From positions 1 to 64,000 of the forward strand of contig NZ_JAPEOX010000005.1 in assembly GCF_026340675.1 (NCBI RefSeq): a DNA stretch of 64,000 nucleotides, read 5' to 3'. Position 1 is the stretch's first letter; each line of letters starts with the position of its first letter. Origin of the DNA: Streptomyces sp. NBC_01264 (GTDB lineage: Bacteria; Actinomycetota; Actinomycetes; Streptomycetales; Streptomycetaceae). Made by a program: the position numbers and the translations under genes. Positions 1 to 8,200 of this stretch are shown here, one piece after another. Below the pieces are notes generated by a model. The model was given only the letters and a program-made list of their open reading frames with translations, made no database searches and was not told the DNA's origin.

Positions 1-297
1 ACCTGAGCGCTGCGCGCTCAAGACTGAACGGCCTCGCTGCGCTCGGCCGGGGCCCTTCGGGCCCAGCTCTGCGCTTCGCTCCGAGCTATGGCCGGCCCTT
101 CGGGCCGGGGGTCCTGCGCTTCGCTCCGGACTAGCTCCGGGTTCCGCTGCGCTCCACCCGGAGTGGAGCTGCTTCGCAGCCCCAGAGACTCCCCCGCTGC
201 GCGGGGGAAGTGACCCCGTTTCACGGGGTCCGGGCCTACGGCCCGTTGGGTGTCCGCTTCGCTCCCACCCTCAGTCCTTCCGGCTCTCGGGGATGGC
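1..297. repeat. Cluster of short hairpins with three-base loops
   Basis: No convincing gene is present. The stretch is almost continuous short inverted repeats. Seven perfect stems have three-base loops: 4-20 (7-bp stem), 50-64, 92-108, 168-180, 191-207, 212-230 and 231-245. On the given strand the loops are TGC, TTC, TTC, TTC, TGC, TTC and TAC, so on the complement every loop reads GNA (GCA, GAA or GTA). Less perfect stems with TTC or TGC loops lie between them. GNA triloops closed by a C-G pair are exceptionally stable in single-stranded DNA and are a hallmark of Streptomyces telomeres, but the usual telomeric start (CCCGCGG) is absent. Long ORFs here are by-products of GC-rich palindromes. 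Confidence 0.75.
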
Positions 298-300
298 CAG

Positions 301-1181
301 GGTGCTGTCAAGTTGTTCGTGGGCTGGCTGGCTGATGGTGCGTCAGGGCATGGTGGGGCAGAGTGGTCGCGCTGGGTCAGGCCGTGGTGGGCATGACGGT
401 GACCCCGGCGATCTGGTCCCATATGGCGAAGCGGATGATCATTTCGGTGCGGTAGCCGGTGGCGGTGAGCAGGTGGCGGCGGGGCCGGAAGTGGGGTGAG
501 ATCCGGCTGAATGCGGACAGGAATCGTTGGGTCCGGCCCGCATCACGGAAGCCCTTCATCGCGCGTTCGCGCTGGCGGGTGGGCTGGCGGCTGTTCTCGG
601 CCCGATTGTTTAGTCCCTTGTGCGAGCGATGCTCGACCGAGGGCATCAGCACGCGGTGGGCGGTGCCGTAGCTCTTCAGCTTGTCGGTGACCAGCACGCT
701 GGGTACCCGGCGCTGCTTCTTCATCAACTTGGCCAGGAACCGCTTGGCTGCCTTCGCGTTGCGCCTCGACTGGAGCACGATGTCCAGGACGTTGCCGTCC
801 TGATCCACGGCCCGCCACAGGTAGTGCCGGACCCCGTTGATCTTGACGAAGACCTCGTCCAAGTGCCACTTGTCGCCGGCCTGCGGCCGACGGCGGCGGC
901 GCAGGGCGGCCGCGTACTGGGGCCCGAACTTCTCGCACCACATCCGGATCGTCTCGTGAGAGACGATGATTCCTCGGGCCAGCAGCAGTTCCTCGACCTC
1001 GCGGTAGCTGAGCGGGAAACGGTGGTACAGCCACACCGCCTCGGAGATGATCTCCACCGGGAACCGGAAGCCCTTGTACGACGGCGTGGTCTCGACGGAC
1101 TCCACAGCAGGCCCTCCCCGACGATCAACAAACCCCGCGATCATCCCAAGCCCAAGGCCCACCCATCAACTTGACAGCACC
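301..1181 (-). mobile_element. IS6-family element, subtype I, intact
   Basis: The inverted ends are GGTGCTGTCAAGTTG at 301-315 and CAACTTGACAGCACC at 1167-1181. They enclose one transposase gene. No 8-bp target duplication is visible, since the flanks differ, so the element has been rearranged since insertion. A second copy of this subtype, with a large internal deletion, lies at 6641-7056. Confidence 0.9.
377..1105 (-). CDS. IS6-family transposase (subtype I)
   Basis: DDE transposase of 242 aa if the GTG at 1105 is used; the longer ATG at 1162 would run into the terminal repeat. Visible landmarks are the N-terminal helix-turn-helix region (REVEELLLARGI), the first Asp in HLDEVF, the second Asp in VTDKLKSYG and the catalytic Glu in NNRAENSRQPTRQRER. 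The length matches the family norm of about 235-240 aa. IS6 enzymes work by replicative cointegrate formation and can use any matching copy, so the many relatives in this window are potential partners. The protein is about as distant from subtype II as subtype III is, which suggests several independent arrivals of IS6 elements. Confidence 0.93.
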   Translation of the reverse strand: MESVETTPSYKGFRFPVEIISEAVWLYHRFPLSYREVEELLLARGIIVSHETIRMWCEKFGPQYAAALRRRRRPQAGDKWHLDEVFVKINGVRHYLWRAVDQDGNVLDIVLQSRRNAKAAKRFLAKLMKKQRRVPSVLVTDKLKSYGTAHRVLMPSVEHRSHKGLNNRAENSRQPTRQRERAMKGFRDAGRTQRFLSAFSRISPHFRPRRHLLTATGYRTEMIIRFAIWDQIAGVTVMPTTA

Positions 1182-1283
1182 TCCGCGAGACCTCCTACAC
1201 CCCGTTCACCCGCCCCCTCGACCTCCTCGGACTGCCCCTGACCTGCAACGCAACATGATCAACACGACTATGAATTAGCCCTG
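1182..1283 (+). pseudogene. 3' relic of an unidentified transposable element (copy a)
   Basis: The frame reads LRETSYTPFTRPLDLLGL and stops shortly after. It is followed by ATGATCAACACG and the terminus-like GACTATGAATTAGCCCTG. The same block recurs at 5061-5160 and, inverted, at 22415-22502. Both direct copies start at exactly the same base next to an IS6 right end, even though the two IS6 subtypes differ. It looks like the C-terminal end and outer terminus of one IS family that I cannot name. Confidence 0.5.
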
Positions 1284-1396
1284 CAGTGGAACGTGAGGAA
1301 CACCTTATCCGAAGGAATGCCTTAAGAAAGGGAACGGGAATATAAAGTAAGGAGTTAAGTCGTCAAATTTGATGGCCGATCGAAATTGGAGAAAAA

Positions 1397-2614
1397 ATGG
1401 AATCGACCACACATGTAGATGCAAATGACTTTAAAGCCTATCCGGATGGAAAGGTTACTTACCAGGATCGCCTGGTGGGCTGGGCGTGCGGAGCAGAGTT
1501 CATTCCGTTGTATTTTTCTAAATACTCTGGAGAATCGGGACAGCTGCCACTTGTCGTTCATGAATATGTCGAAAGCAGTAGCGGGAAGTTTTGCAATTCT
1601 TCCGAGGTCATGGTCGACGGAAAGCCGCTCGGGGATGGACTAAATTGCAAACTGCAGCTAGAGGAATTTCAGCAGTACTGGACTATCGCCCCGGGGCGAG
1701 ATGACGTAACCTTCGAATTTCGCGGTTCGGCTCAAATCCTCGACCAGAAGAACCTCAATAGTAACTACGGGCGACTTCTTGCCGACATCGTCCGGGTCCG
1801 AGACTCGGTAAAGAACGGCCGGGAACTTGGCTGGGCGGACCCTGCCATCAAGAAGACGCTGTCGGCCTTGTATAACGATTTGGACAGTATCCGATACGAC
1901 CTGTGGGAACGGCAGAGTGGAAAGCCCATCGATCATAACTATGCCTACCATTCCGCCAAGGGGGCCAGAACATCTGCGCACTCTTTCATTTCATATCTTG
2001 ATGATTCGCAAAACTTTGACCCTAAGCACCACATGCACGGCGAACGCCAGAATCTCAAAATTGCAGTGCAGAGTCTGATAGAGCCTGCCGATGCGGGCTA
2101 TCTGGACGAATATCATCCCGAAAGCGCGTCGGCATTCAGCAATCCCAAAATAAACCGTAACGCAGGAGCGGGCGGCCCGAAACCTCCAATCTGGGAATTC
2201 AGGATTTACATTCCACGCCCCCGAGACAGTGCAGAATTTCTAATCGCGAAAGCCAAAGAGGAGATTTTGCACACGAAGGAGATACTGAGAGACAAGGCAC
2301 CAAGTCAGGGTATATACGAGGAAGGGTTCAAGCAAATTTTGGACTTGCTAAGTAATGCCCTGGATCTCAAGGTGGCGATGTTCAAATCCGGCACGGACGA
2401 GAAGAATCGGGAATATGAAGAAGTTGTAAATCGCGCAAATAGGAAACTGAAAAAACTGCACGATCGAGTCTTTTCAGATCAGAATGCATACTTTGCGGAA
2501 ATATCAGTAAACTTCACCCCGGACAAGATCGTTAAGCTTCAATATCACATGGATGCCGTCAAATACGCCAATGAATTCCGGAAGGCGGTAGATTTGCTTT
2601 TTCTTGGAGGGTGA
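1397..2614 (+). CDS. Orphan protein of unknown function, AT-rich cargo gene
   Basis: 405 aa, not recognised. The ATG at 1397 follows GGAG by six bases, a good ribosome site. The N-terminal half is mixed alpha/beta with a recurrent aromatic pattern. The C-terminal third (about residues 275-400) is rich in Lys, Glu and Leu heptads and probably forms helical or coiled-coil structure. There is no signal peptide or membrane segment. Codon use is clearly AT-richer than in the surrounding transposases (many AAA, ATT and TAT codons), pointing to recent acquisition. It stands alone between an IS element relic (ending 1283) and an IS6 copy (from 2707), with no partner gene. It could be a toxin, an effector or a phage protein; the sequence does not decide. 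Confidence 0.7.
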   Translation: MESTTHVDANDFKAYPDGKVTYQDRLVGWACGAEFIPLYFSKYSGESGQLPLVVHEYVESSSGKFCNSSEVMVDGKPLGDGLNCKLQLEEFQQYWTIAPGRDDVTFEFRGSAQILDQKNLNSNYGRLLADIVRVRDSVKNGRELGWADPAIKKTLSALYNDLDSIRYDLWERQSGKPIDHNYAYHSAKGARTSAHSFISYLDDSQNFDPKHHMHGERQNLKIAVQSLIEPADAGYLDEYHPESASAFSNPKINRNAGAGGPKPPIWEFRIYIPRPRDSAEFLIAKAKEEILHTKEILRDKAPSQGIYEEGFKQILDLLSNALDLKVAMFKSGTDEKNREYEEVVNRANRKLKKLHDRVFSDQNAYFAEISVNFTPDKIVKLQYHMDAVKYANEFRKAVDLLFLGG

Positions 2615-2706
2615 ATTAACCCTGATCCTTCAGCCGCCTTTCGGCTGTGATCGTCGCGGCGGTTCGCCCGTAATGTCCTCGGTGCCGGTGAGGTGGGCCG
2701 TCGCAT

Positions 2707-3560
2707 GGCCCTGTCACGTTGTCGGAGCGATCTGGGATGATCTTCGGGTTGCCTGTCCGGGGAGGGGCTCGACCGTGTCGTCTGTGGTGCCGTCGTACAA
2801 GAATCACCGCTACCCGGCCGAGATCATTTCGCACTGTGTATGGCTGTACTTCCGCTTCCCCCTCAGCTTCCGCGAAGTCGAGGAGCTGATGCTCGAGCGG
2901 GGCGTGATCGTGTCCTACGAGACCATCCGCCGCTGGTGCCTGAAGTTCGGCCAGACCTATGCCAATGCCTTGCGCCGCAGGCGTCCGCAGCCCGGCGATA
3001 AATGGCACCTGGACGAGGTCTTCATCAAGATCGGCGGGGTGCAGAAGTACTTGTGGCGGGCCGTGGACGCCGCCGGCAACGTCCTGGACATCCTGGTCCA
3101 GAATCGACGTGACAAGGCTGCGGCCAGGCGTTTCTTCCGTCGGCTCCTCACCTCTACCGGGCGGGTGCCCCGGGTGATCGTCACCGACAAGCTGGCCTCG
3201 TACGGGGCGGCGCATCGTGAGGTGATGCCGTCGGTGGAGCACCGTGCTCACAAGGGGTTGAACAACCGGGCGGAGAACTCCCACCAGCCCACGAGGCAAC
3301 GCGAACGGGCGATGAAAGGGTTCCGCAGCCCGGGCGGAGCGCAGCGCTTCTTGTTCGCGTTCGCTGGGATCTCACCCCACTTCCGACCTCACCGGCACCT
3401 CATGAGCGCCGGCCGCTACCGCTTCGAAATGAGGGTCCGCTTCACGATCTGGGACCAGATCACCGGCGCCGCCGGCGTACCCGCCACCGTCTGAGCAGCA
3501 GACCGCCCGCGGCCTCTCCCTGCTCTCAAACAATCACACCCCCGACAACGTGACAGTGCC
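2707..3560 (+). mobile_element. IS6-family element, subtype II, intact copy 1
   Basis: 854 bp with ends GGCCCTGTCACGTTGTC and GACAACGTGACAGTGCC. Two further copies of the same length (7347-8200 and 23118-23971, both inverted) encode an identical protein and look the same at DNA level wherever I compared them, so these three are recent. The right end directly cuts an ISAs1-family gene. Confidence 0.92.
2775..3494 (+). CDS. IS6-family transposase (subtype II)
   Basis: 239 aa from the GTG at 2775, the start shared by all subtype II copies; the longer frame from 2604 begins outside the element. DDE residues lie in HLDEVFIKIGG, VTDKLASYG and NNRAENSHQPTRQRER, with the HTH-like REVEELMLERGVIVSYETIRRWC near residues 35-55. 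It is complete and presumably active. With the identical inverted copy at 7347-8200 it brackets 3561-7346, which could move as a composite or invert by recombination. Confidence 0.95.
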   Translation: MSSVVPSYKNHRYPAEIISHCVWLYFRFPLSFREVEELMLERGVIVSYETIRRWCLKFGQTYANALRRRRPQPGDKWHLDEVFIKIGGVQKYLWRAVDAAGNVLDILVQNRRDKAAARRFFRRLLTSTGRVPRVIVTDKLASYGAAHREVMPSVEHRAHKGLNNRAENSHQPTRQRERAMKGFRSPGGAQRFLFAFAGISPHFRPHRHLMSAGRYRFEMRVRFTIWDQITGAAGVPATV

Positions 3561-4265
3561 GGCGATGTAGTGCGCGTTCTTCTCCTCGACCAGGAACTTC
3601 GCGTGGTCGGTCTGGGTCAGCAGTGCATCGAAGGTCACGACCGCGCCGGTCAGGTCCAGTGGGTCCAGCAGTGGCCGGAACGCCGTGATCTCGTTGCTCT
3701 TGGCGTCGACCGCACGCTGGGCCAGCACGATGCCGTCGCCGCGCAGCGTGGAGAGCAGGTGGACGCGGCGGCCGTCGGCGCGAATCGCGCCGCGCAGGGA
3801 CTTGCCGTCCACCGCAATCGCTGCCCGCACCGGGCGGGACGGCGGGTGTCTGTCCTGGTCGGCGGCGCGGGAGGCGTCCGCGCGAGCGGTGAGCCAGCCA
3901 CCGATCGCCGCATCGAACGCGTCGCCGTCGATGCGCTGCAGTACCCGGCGCACGGTCGCCTCGCTGGGCGCCCGGCAGGGCCGGTCCGGATCGCGCAGCG
4001 CGGCCCCGCAGCAGAACAACAGCCGGTCAGAGGCATCGGCGGCCCACTCGGCGATCGCGGTGAGGGACTTCGCTCCGGCCAGGACCGCGCAGGCGGCCAC
4101 GGCCAGGACGTACGGCAGCGGGTGCCGGCGGCCCCGGCGCCGGCGCGGGTCGGGCAGGCAAGATAGCCGTGCCAGCAGGTCGGGCAGCTCGTCGGGGCAG
4201 GCCCGATCACAGCCCGCGAGTTGGCCCAGCCCGGAGGGGATGGGTGATGATGGCGCAGCAGGCAC
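3561..4265 (-). pseudogene. ISAs1-family transposase, N-terminal part cut by IS6
   Basis: About 235 aa of an ISAs1-type transposase remain, including DPRRRRGRRHPLPYVLA near the start, the conserved AVDGKSLRGA box and VVTFDALLTQ. Normal members have about 380-430 aa. The frame is cut exactly at the IS6 right end at 3560, and the ORF reads a few residues into IS6 terminal sequence. The C-terminal DDE portion is gone, so it is inactive. Confidence 0.88.
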
Positions 4266-4368
4266 GGTCTTCCGTTGTGGTGATCAGCGAACTCGACACT
4301 CCATGATCACCGGAAGCCGTGCTGCAGGCGTATCCGCCCTTCTGCCACGAACCGCTCACCACCGCCAA

Positions 4369-4488
4369 CTTGGGATATCAGACCCATACCGGCAGCTTCG
4401 GGCCGACCGCGAGAACGACGGAGCCCTGGCCCTCATCCGTGACGGACGGCGCTACCAAGTCGCACCCACCGTCACCGAAGCGGCTTGA
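4369..4488 (+). pseudogene. Unidentified C-terminal relic
   Basis: A 39-codon open stretch ends in ALALIRDGRRYQVAPTVTEAA and then TGA. It reads like the C-terminus of a real protein but has no start and no domain I can name. It lies between a truncated ISAs1 gene and a truncated IS6 gene. The remainder of 4266-4503 shows no other gene. Confidence 0.3.
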
Positions 4489-4503
4489 CAGCAGCATTGG
4501 GAA

Positions 4504-5060
4504 GCATCTCGACGAGGTGTTCATCAAGATCGGCGGGAAGCAGAAGTACTTGTGGCGGGCCGTCGATGCCGACGGAAACGTCCTCGACATCCTCGTCCAG
4601 AATCGCCGTGACAAGGCTGCGGCCAGGCGTTTCTTCCGTCGGCTCCTCACCTCCGGTACCCCGGGTGGTCGTGACCGACAAGCTGAAGTCGTACGGGGCG
4701 GCGCACCGGGAAGTGATGCCCTCCGTGGAGCACCGTGCCCACAAGGGCTTGAACAACCGGGCCGAGAACTCCCACCAGCCAACGAGGCAGCGGGAACGCG
4801 CGATGAAAGGGTTCCGCAGCCCGGGTGGGGCGCAACGGTTCCTGGCCGCGTTCACCGGAATCTCACCCCACTTCCGGCCCCACCGGCACCTGATGACCGC
4901 CGGCGGCCACCGCTTCGAGATGATGATCCGCTTCACCGTCTGGAACCAGATCACCGGCAGCACGAGCCTGCTTGCCGCGGCCTGAATTACGCCCTCTACC
5001 AGGCCCTGGCACACCCTGACGCGCAATCAAACGATCACGCCGCCGACAACGTGACAGTGC
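4504..5060 (+). pseudogene. IS6 transposase (subtype II), 3' part with an 8-bp deletion
   Basis: Begins abruptly inside the DDE domain (LDEVFIKIGGKQKYLWRAVDADG) and runs to a right end at 5060. Near 4650 the sequence CCTCCGGTACC replaces the longer CCTCCACCGGGCAGGTACC of intact relatives. This 8-bp loss shifts the frame, so the conserved C-terminus (NNRAENSHQ) continues in another frame. It is inactive. Confidence 0.88.
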
Positions 5061-5160
5061 CTCCGCGAGACCTCCTACACCCCGTTCACCCGCCCACTCG
5101 ACCTCCTCGGACTCGCCTGACCTGCAACGCAGCATGATCAACACGACTATGAATTAGCCC
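5061..5160 (+). pseudogene. 3' relic of the unidentified transposable element (copy b)
   Basis: Nearly identical to 1182-1283, with the same frame (RETSYTPFTRPLDLLGLA, stop) and the same terminal GACTATGAATTAGCCCTG. It again starts immediately after an IS6 right end, here of subtype II instead of subtype I. Confidence 0.5.
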
Positions 5161-5162
5161 TG

Positions 5163-5332
5163 CCTCACCGCCACCGGCTACCGCACCGAAATGATCATCC
5201 GCTTCGCCATCTGGGACCAGATCACCGGCACCGCAGGCCTGCCCGCGGCCACCTGAAACAGACACCACTACCACGGCCAGACACGTCCCGAACCAGAAGA
5301 TGCCCCCGAGAATCACTCAACCTGACAACGCC
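5163..5332 (+). pseudogene. IS6 subtype III right end (C-terminal fragment)
   Basis: Encodes only the last ~30 residues (LTATGYRTEMIIRFAIWDQITG) followed by the subtype III terminus ACTCAACCTGACAACGCC. The same terminus appears at 49335-49355 and, as a left end, at 50424. The 130 bp that follow, up to the next gene, hold no other feature I recognise. Confidence 0.8.
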
Positions 5333-5486
5333 CTGCAGGGATATCAATCAGGCACTTATCTGATGTCGTGGAGTGCCCTGGATGCTGCCCTTGTAGCGAT
5401 TGTGGTTGCTATGAGGTTTCCGTGACGGTTGGCATGTCATGCCGGTGTGTCATGCCGGATGAATGGACCTCAGGGAGAAACTGATT

Positions 5487-6608
5487 ATGGAACCTGTACA
5501 AAAAGGACTGAGCGGGGCTGCCTCGGCGGTGTGGGCGATTATGGCTCCCCGGCTCCGGAATGCCAGCCCCGAGCTTTTGCGGGCATTTTACAAACGCCTA
5601 CAGGCATGGCACGAAGGCGCCGTTCTCAGCGTCCTCGCTGACACCGGTATTCCTGTGGAGATGTGGTACGAGGTCCTGAGGTACCTGTCGGCGGAGGATC
5701 TGGCCCGCCTGGCTCAGGTCAACCAGAGTCTGCGCGAGGCCGTTGAGCTGATGCGTCCCCCGGGTGAGGTGAAGCCCACCAGCCGCGCTTCGCTCCCTGA
5801 CGATTTCGTCCGCACGATCTACACCCAGTCTGAACTTGACCAGTCTCTCGGTGAGAGGCGGCGGCCGATGTTCACCCCTGGAGAGGGCAGTGACCTGACC
5901 ATCTGGTCGGGGCGCCCCCACCTGTACGGTCCAGGACGCCTGAGCGCAGTGACGGGTGGATGGGTCGAAACCCACCGCGACGCCCACATCACCAGGGTCG
6001 TTGATGGAGAAGTCATCGCGGGCAGCAGCACGACGATCACCACCGTGGAAGGCGGAGACGTCTACGCCAGCAAGCAGGCGGCGATCACGACCGTTAATGG
6101 TGGAGAGGTATCGATCACCGGGCAGGCCACCATCACCGACGTCACTGGCGGACAGATCAACGCAGGCGGTCAAGTGACAATCGGCAGCATGGCCGGCGGA
6201 ACTCTGAGCGCCCAGGAACAGGTCACGATCACGACAGTGACCGGCGGAACAGCAGACATCTTTCACAACGCGACCATCACCCACGTGACCGGGGGAACCG
6301 TTAACGCCTCCGACCAAGCCGCCATCACCCACGTGACTGGGGGAACTGTCAACGCCTCCGGCCAGACCACCATCACCCACGTGACTGGGGGAACTGTCAA
6401 CGCCTCCGGCCAGACCACCATCACAGCAGCGAGTGGTGTCGCCCACATCATCGTCAGCGACCACGCACAGGTCACCATCTCAGCGAACGCCGACATACAC
6501 GTCGACGCCTACGGCCAGAGCGTCATCAATGCCTACGGAGGCACTGTCAACGTCCACAGCCCCAACGTCACCGTCAACAACGAAGGCGCCACCCTCACTC
6601 ACCACTGA
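5487..6608 (+). CDS. F-box-like plus 16-residue-repeat beta-solenoid protein
   Basis: 373 aa if ATG 5487 is used; AGGGAG lies about 11 bases upstream, while the in-frame ATG at 5463 has no such site. Three parts are visible, numbered from 5463. Residues 62-97 (MWYEVLRYLSAEDLARLAQVN) match the spacing of an F-box helix pair (P-x-E, V/I-L-x-x-L, D-L-x-R-L-x-x-V). A linker follows to about 170. Then nine exact 16-residue repeats at 176-319 of the form I-T-x-V-x-G-G-x-V-x-A-x-x-Q-x-T predict a beta-solenoid, ending in a Val/Asn-rich tail. There is no signal peptide. Known F-box proteins recruit targets to eukaryotic SCF ubiquitin ligases, so a role inside a eukaryotic host is possible, but the motif is short and may be coincidental. 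It stands alone between IS6 pieces. Confidence 0.75.
   Translation: MEPVQKGLSGAASAVWAIMAPRLRNASPELLRAFYKRLQAWHEGAVLSVLADTGIPVEMWYEVLRYLSAEDLARLAQVNQSLREAVELMRPPGEVKPTSRASLPDDFVRTIYTQSELDQSLGERRRPMFTPGEGSDLTIWSGRPHLYGPGRLSAVTGGWVETHRDAHITRVVDGEVIAGSSTTITTVEGGDVYASKQAAITTVNGGEVSITGQATITDVTGGQINAGGQVTIGSMAGGTLSAQEQVTITTVTGGTADIFHNATITHVTGGTVNASDQAAITHVTGGTVNASGQTTITHVTGGTVNASGQTTITAASGVAHIIVSDHAQVTISANADIHVDAYGQSVINAYGGTVNVHSPNVTVNNEGATLTHH
6276..6419 (+). repeat. 48-bp in-gene tandem repeat, three near-identical units
   Basis: Three consecutive 48-bp units encode ITHVTGGTVNAS(D/G)Q plus three residues. The last two units are almost identical at DNA level. Older units upstream (from 5988) have the same 16-codon period but have diverged. 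This indicates repeat expansion by slippage or unequal exchange inside the solenoid gene. Confidence 0.85.
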
Positions 6609-6640
6609 CGGCCGCCGCCCCGATGCTCGGGGGTCTGGGA

Positions 6641-7056
6641 GGTGATGTCAAGTTGTTCGTGGGCTGGCTGGCTGATGGTGCGTCAGGGCATGGTGGGCAG
6701 AGTGGTCGCGCTGGGTCAGGCCGTGGTGGGCATGACGGTGACCCCGGCGATCTGGTCCCATATGGCGAAGCGGATGATCATTTCGGTGCGGTAGCCGGTG
6801 GCGGTGAGCAGGTGGCGGCGGGGCCGGAAGTGGGGTGAGATCCGGCTGAATGCGGACAGGAACCGTTGGGTCCGGCCCGCATCACGGAAGCCCTCGGTGG
6901 TACAGCCACACCGCCTCGGAGATGATCTCCACCGGGAACCGGAAGCCCTTGTACGACGGCGTGGTCTCGACGGACTCCACAGCAGGCCCTCCCCGACGAT
7001 CAACAAACCCCGCGATCATCCCAGGCCCAAGGCCCACCCATCAACTTGACAGCACC
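6641..7056 (-). pseudogene. IS6 subtype I copy with internal deletion
   Basis: Both ends are kept (GGTGATGTCAAGTTG at 6641 and TCAACTTGACAGCACC at 7056), but roughly 465 bp of the gene are missing. The junction is near 6894, where the C-terminal part (GFRDAGRTQRFL) is fused to the N-terminal part. It encodes no catalytic core, but both ends may still be mobilised in trans. Confidence 0.88.
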
Positions 7057-7255
7057 GCGACTGCTGACCCTGCACGACCAGGGGGACCTGGCCGACGCCG
7101 AGCCGGACACCATGCGCTTTCGCCTCTACCACCTGCCCGCCCGCCTTGCGAAACACGCCCGACGCCGTTGGCTGCGAATCGAGACCACCTGGCCCTGGGC
7201 CGGGGCGTTCACCCTGGCCTGGCGGCGACTCACCACACTCCCGGCCGTCACCTGA
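7057..7255 (+). pseudogene. IS1380-family transposase, C-terminal relic
   Basis: Open frame ending FRLYHLPARLAKHARRRWLRI..WPWAGAFTLAWRRLTTLP, then stop. This is the typical C-terminal signature of IS1380 transposases (basic strand, then WPWA and an R-L-x-x-LP ending). The start is cut by the IS6 end at 7056. The following 90 bp to 7346 hold nothing recognisable. Confidence 0.7.
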
Positions 7256-7346
7256 CCGCCGGGCGCCCACCCCGACGAGCCCAAGAGGGGAGCAGTACCG
7301 CAGGCCCGGCCCGTGGAAACCGGCGTCCCCGCAGCGTCATGCGACG

Positions 7347-8200
7347 GGCACTGTCACGTTGTCGGGGGTGTGATTGTTTGAGAGCAGGGAGAGGCCGCGG
7401 GCGGTCTGCTGCTCAGACGGTGGCGGGTACGCCGGCGGCGCCGGTGATCTGGTCCCAGATCGTGAAGCGGACCCTCATTTCGAAGCGGTAGCGGCCGGCG
7501 CTCATGAGGTGCCGGTGAGGTCGGAAGTGGGGTGAGATCCCAGCGAACGCGAACAAGAAGCGCTGCGCTCCGCCCGGGCTGCGGAACCCTTTCATCGCCC
7601 GTTCGCGTTGCCTCGTGGGCTGGTGGGAGTTCTCCGCCCGGTTGTTCAACCCCTTGTGAGCACGGTGCTCCACCGACGGCATCACCTCACGATGCGCCGC
7701 CCCGTACGAGGCCAGCTTGTCGGTGACGATCACCCGGGGCACCCGCCCGGTAGAGGTGAGGAGCCGACGGAAGAAACGCCTGGCCGCAGCCTTGTCACGT
7801 CGATTCTGGACCAGGATGTCCAGGACGTTGCCGGCGGCGTCCACGGCCCGCCACAAGTACTTCTGCACCCCGCCGATCTTGATGAAGACCTCGTCCAGGT
7901 GCCATTTATCGCCGGGCTGCGGACGCCTGCGGCGCAAGGCATTGGCATAGGTCTGGCCGAACTTCAGGCACCAGCGGCGGATGGTCTCGTAGGACACGAT
8001 CACGCCCCGCTCGAGCATCAGCTCCTCGACTTCGCGGAAGCTGAGGGGGAAGCGGAAGTACAGCCATACACAGTGCGAAATGATCTCGGCCGGGTAGCGG
8101 TGATTCTTGTACGACGGCACCACAGACGACACGGTCGAGCCCCTCCCCGGACAGGCAACCCGAAGATCATCCCAGATCGCTCCGACAACGTGACAGGGCC
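7347..8200 (-). mobile_element. IS6-family element, subtype II, intact copy 2
   Basis: 854 bp, inverted relative to copy 1 at 2707-3560. Ends are GGCACTGTCACGTTGTC at 7347 and GACAACGTGACAGGGCC at 8200. It abuts an older, damaged IS6 copy at 8201. Confidence 0.92.
7413..8132 (-). CDS. IS6-family transposase (subtype II)
   Basis: 239 aa, identical in translation to the gene at 2775-3494, with the same GTG start. The apparent 488-aa frame extending to 8879 is a read-through of this gene with the neighbouring damaged copy and is not one protein. Catalytic residues are intact. Confidence 0.95.
   Translation of the reverse strand: MSSVVPSYKNHRYPAEIISHCVWLYFRFPLSFREVEELMLERGVIVSYETIRRWCLKFGQTYANALRRRRPQPGDKWHLDEVFIKIGGVQKYLWRAVDAAGNVLDILVQNRRDKAAARRFFRRLLTSTGRVPRVIVTDKLASYGAAHREVMPSVEHRAHKGLNNRAENSHQPTRQRERAMKGFRSPGGAQRFLFAFAGISPHFRPHRHLMSAGRYRFEMRVRFTIWDQITGAAGVPATV

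Noticed and set aside
1..297. An archetypal Streptomyces telomere
   Set aside because: The hairpins fit in style and polarity, but the conserved telomeric start and palindrome I are missing, and I cannot tell that the window begins at a replicon end.
5598..6464. Minus-strand Gly/Asp-rich ORF opposite the solenoid gene
   Set aside because: It arises from the 48-bp repeats read in the opposite strand; the plus frame has a ribosome site and protein-like composition.
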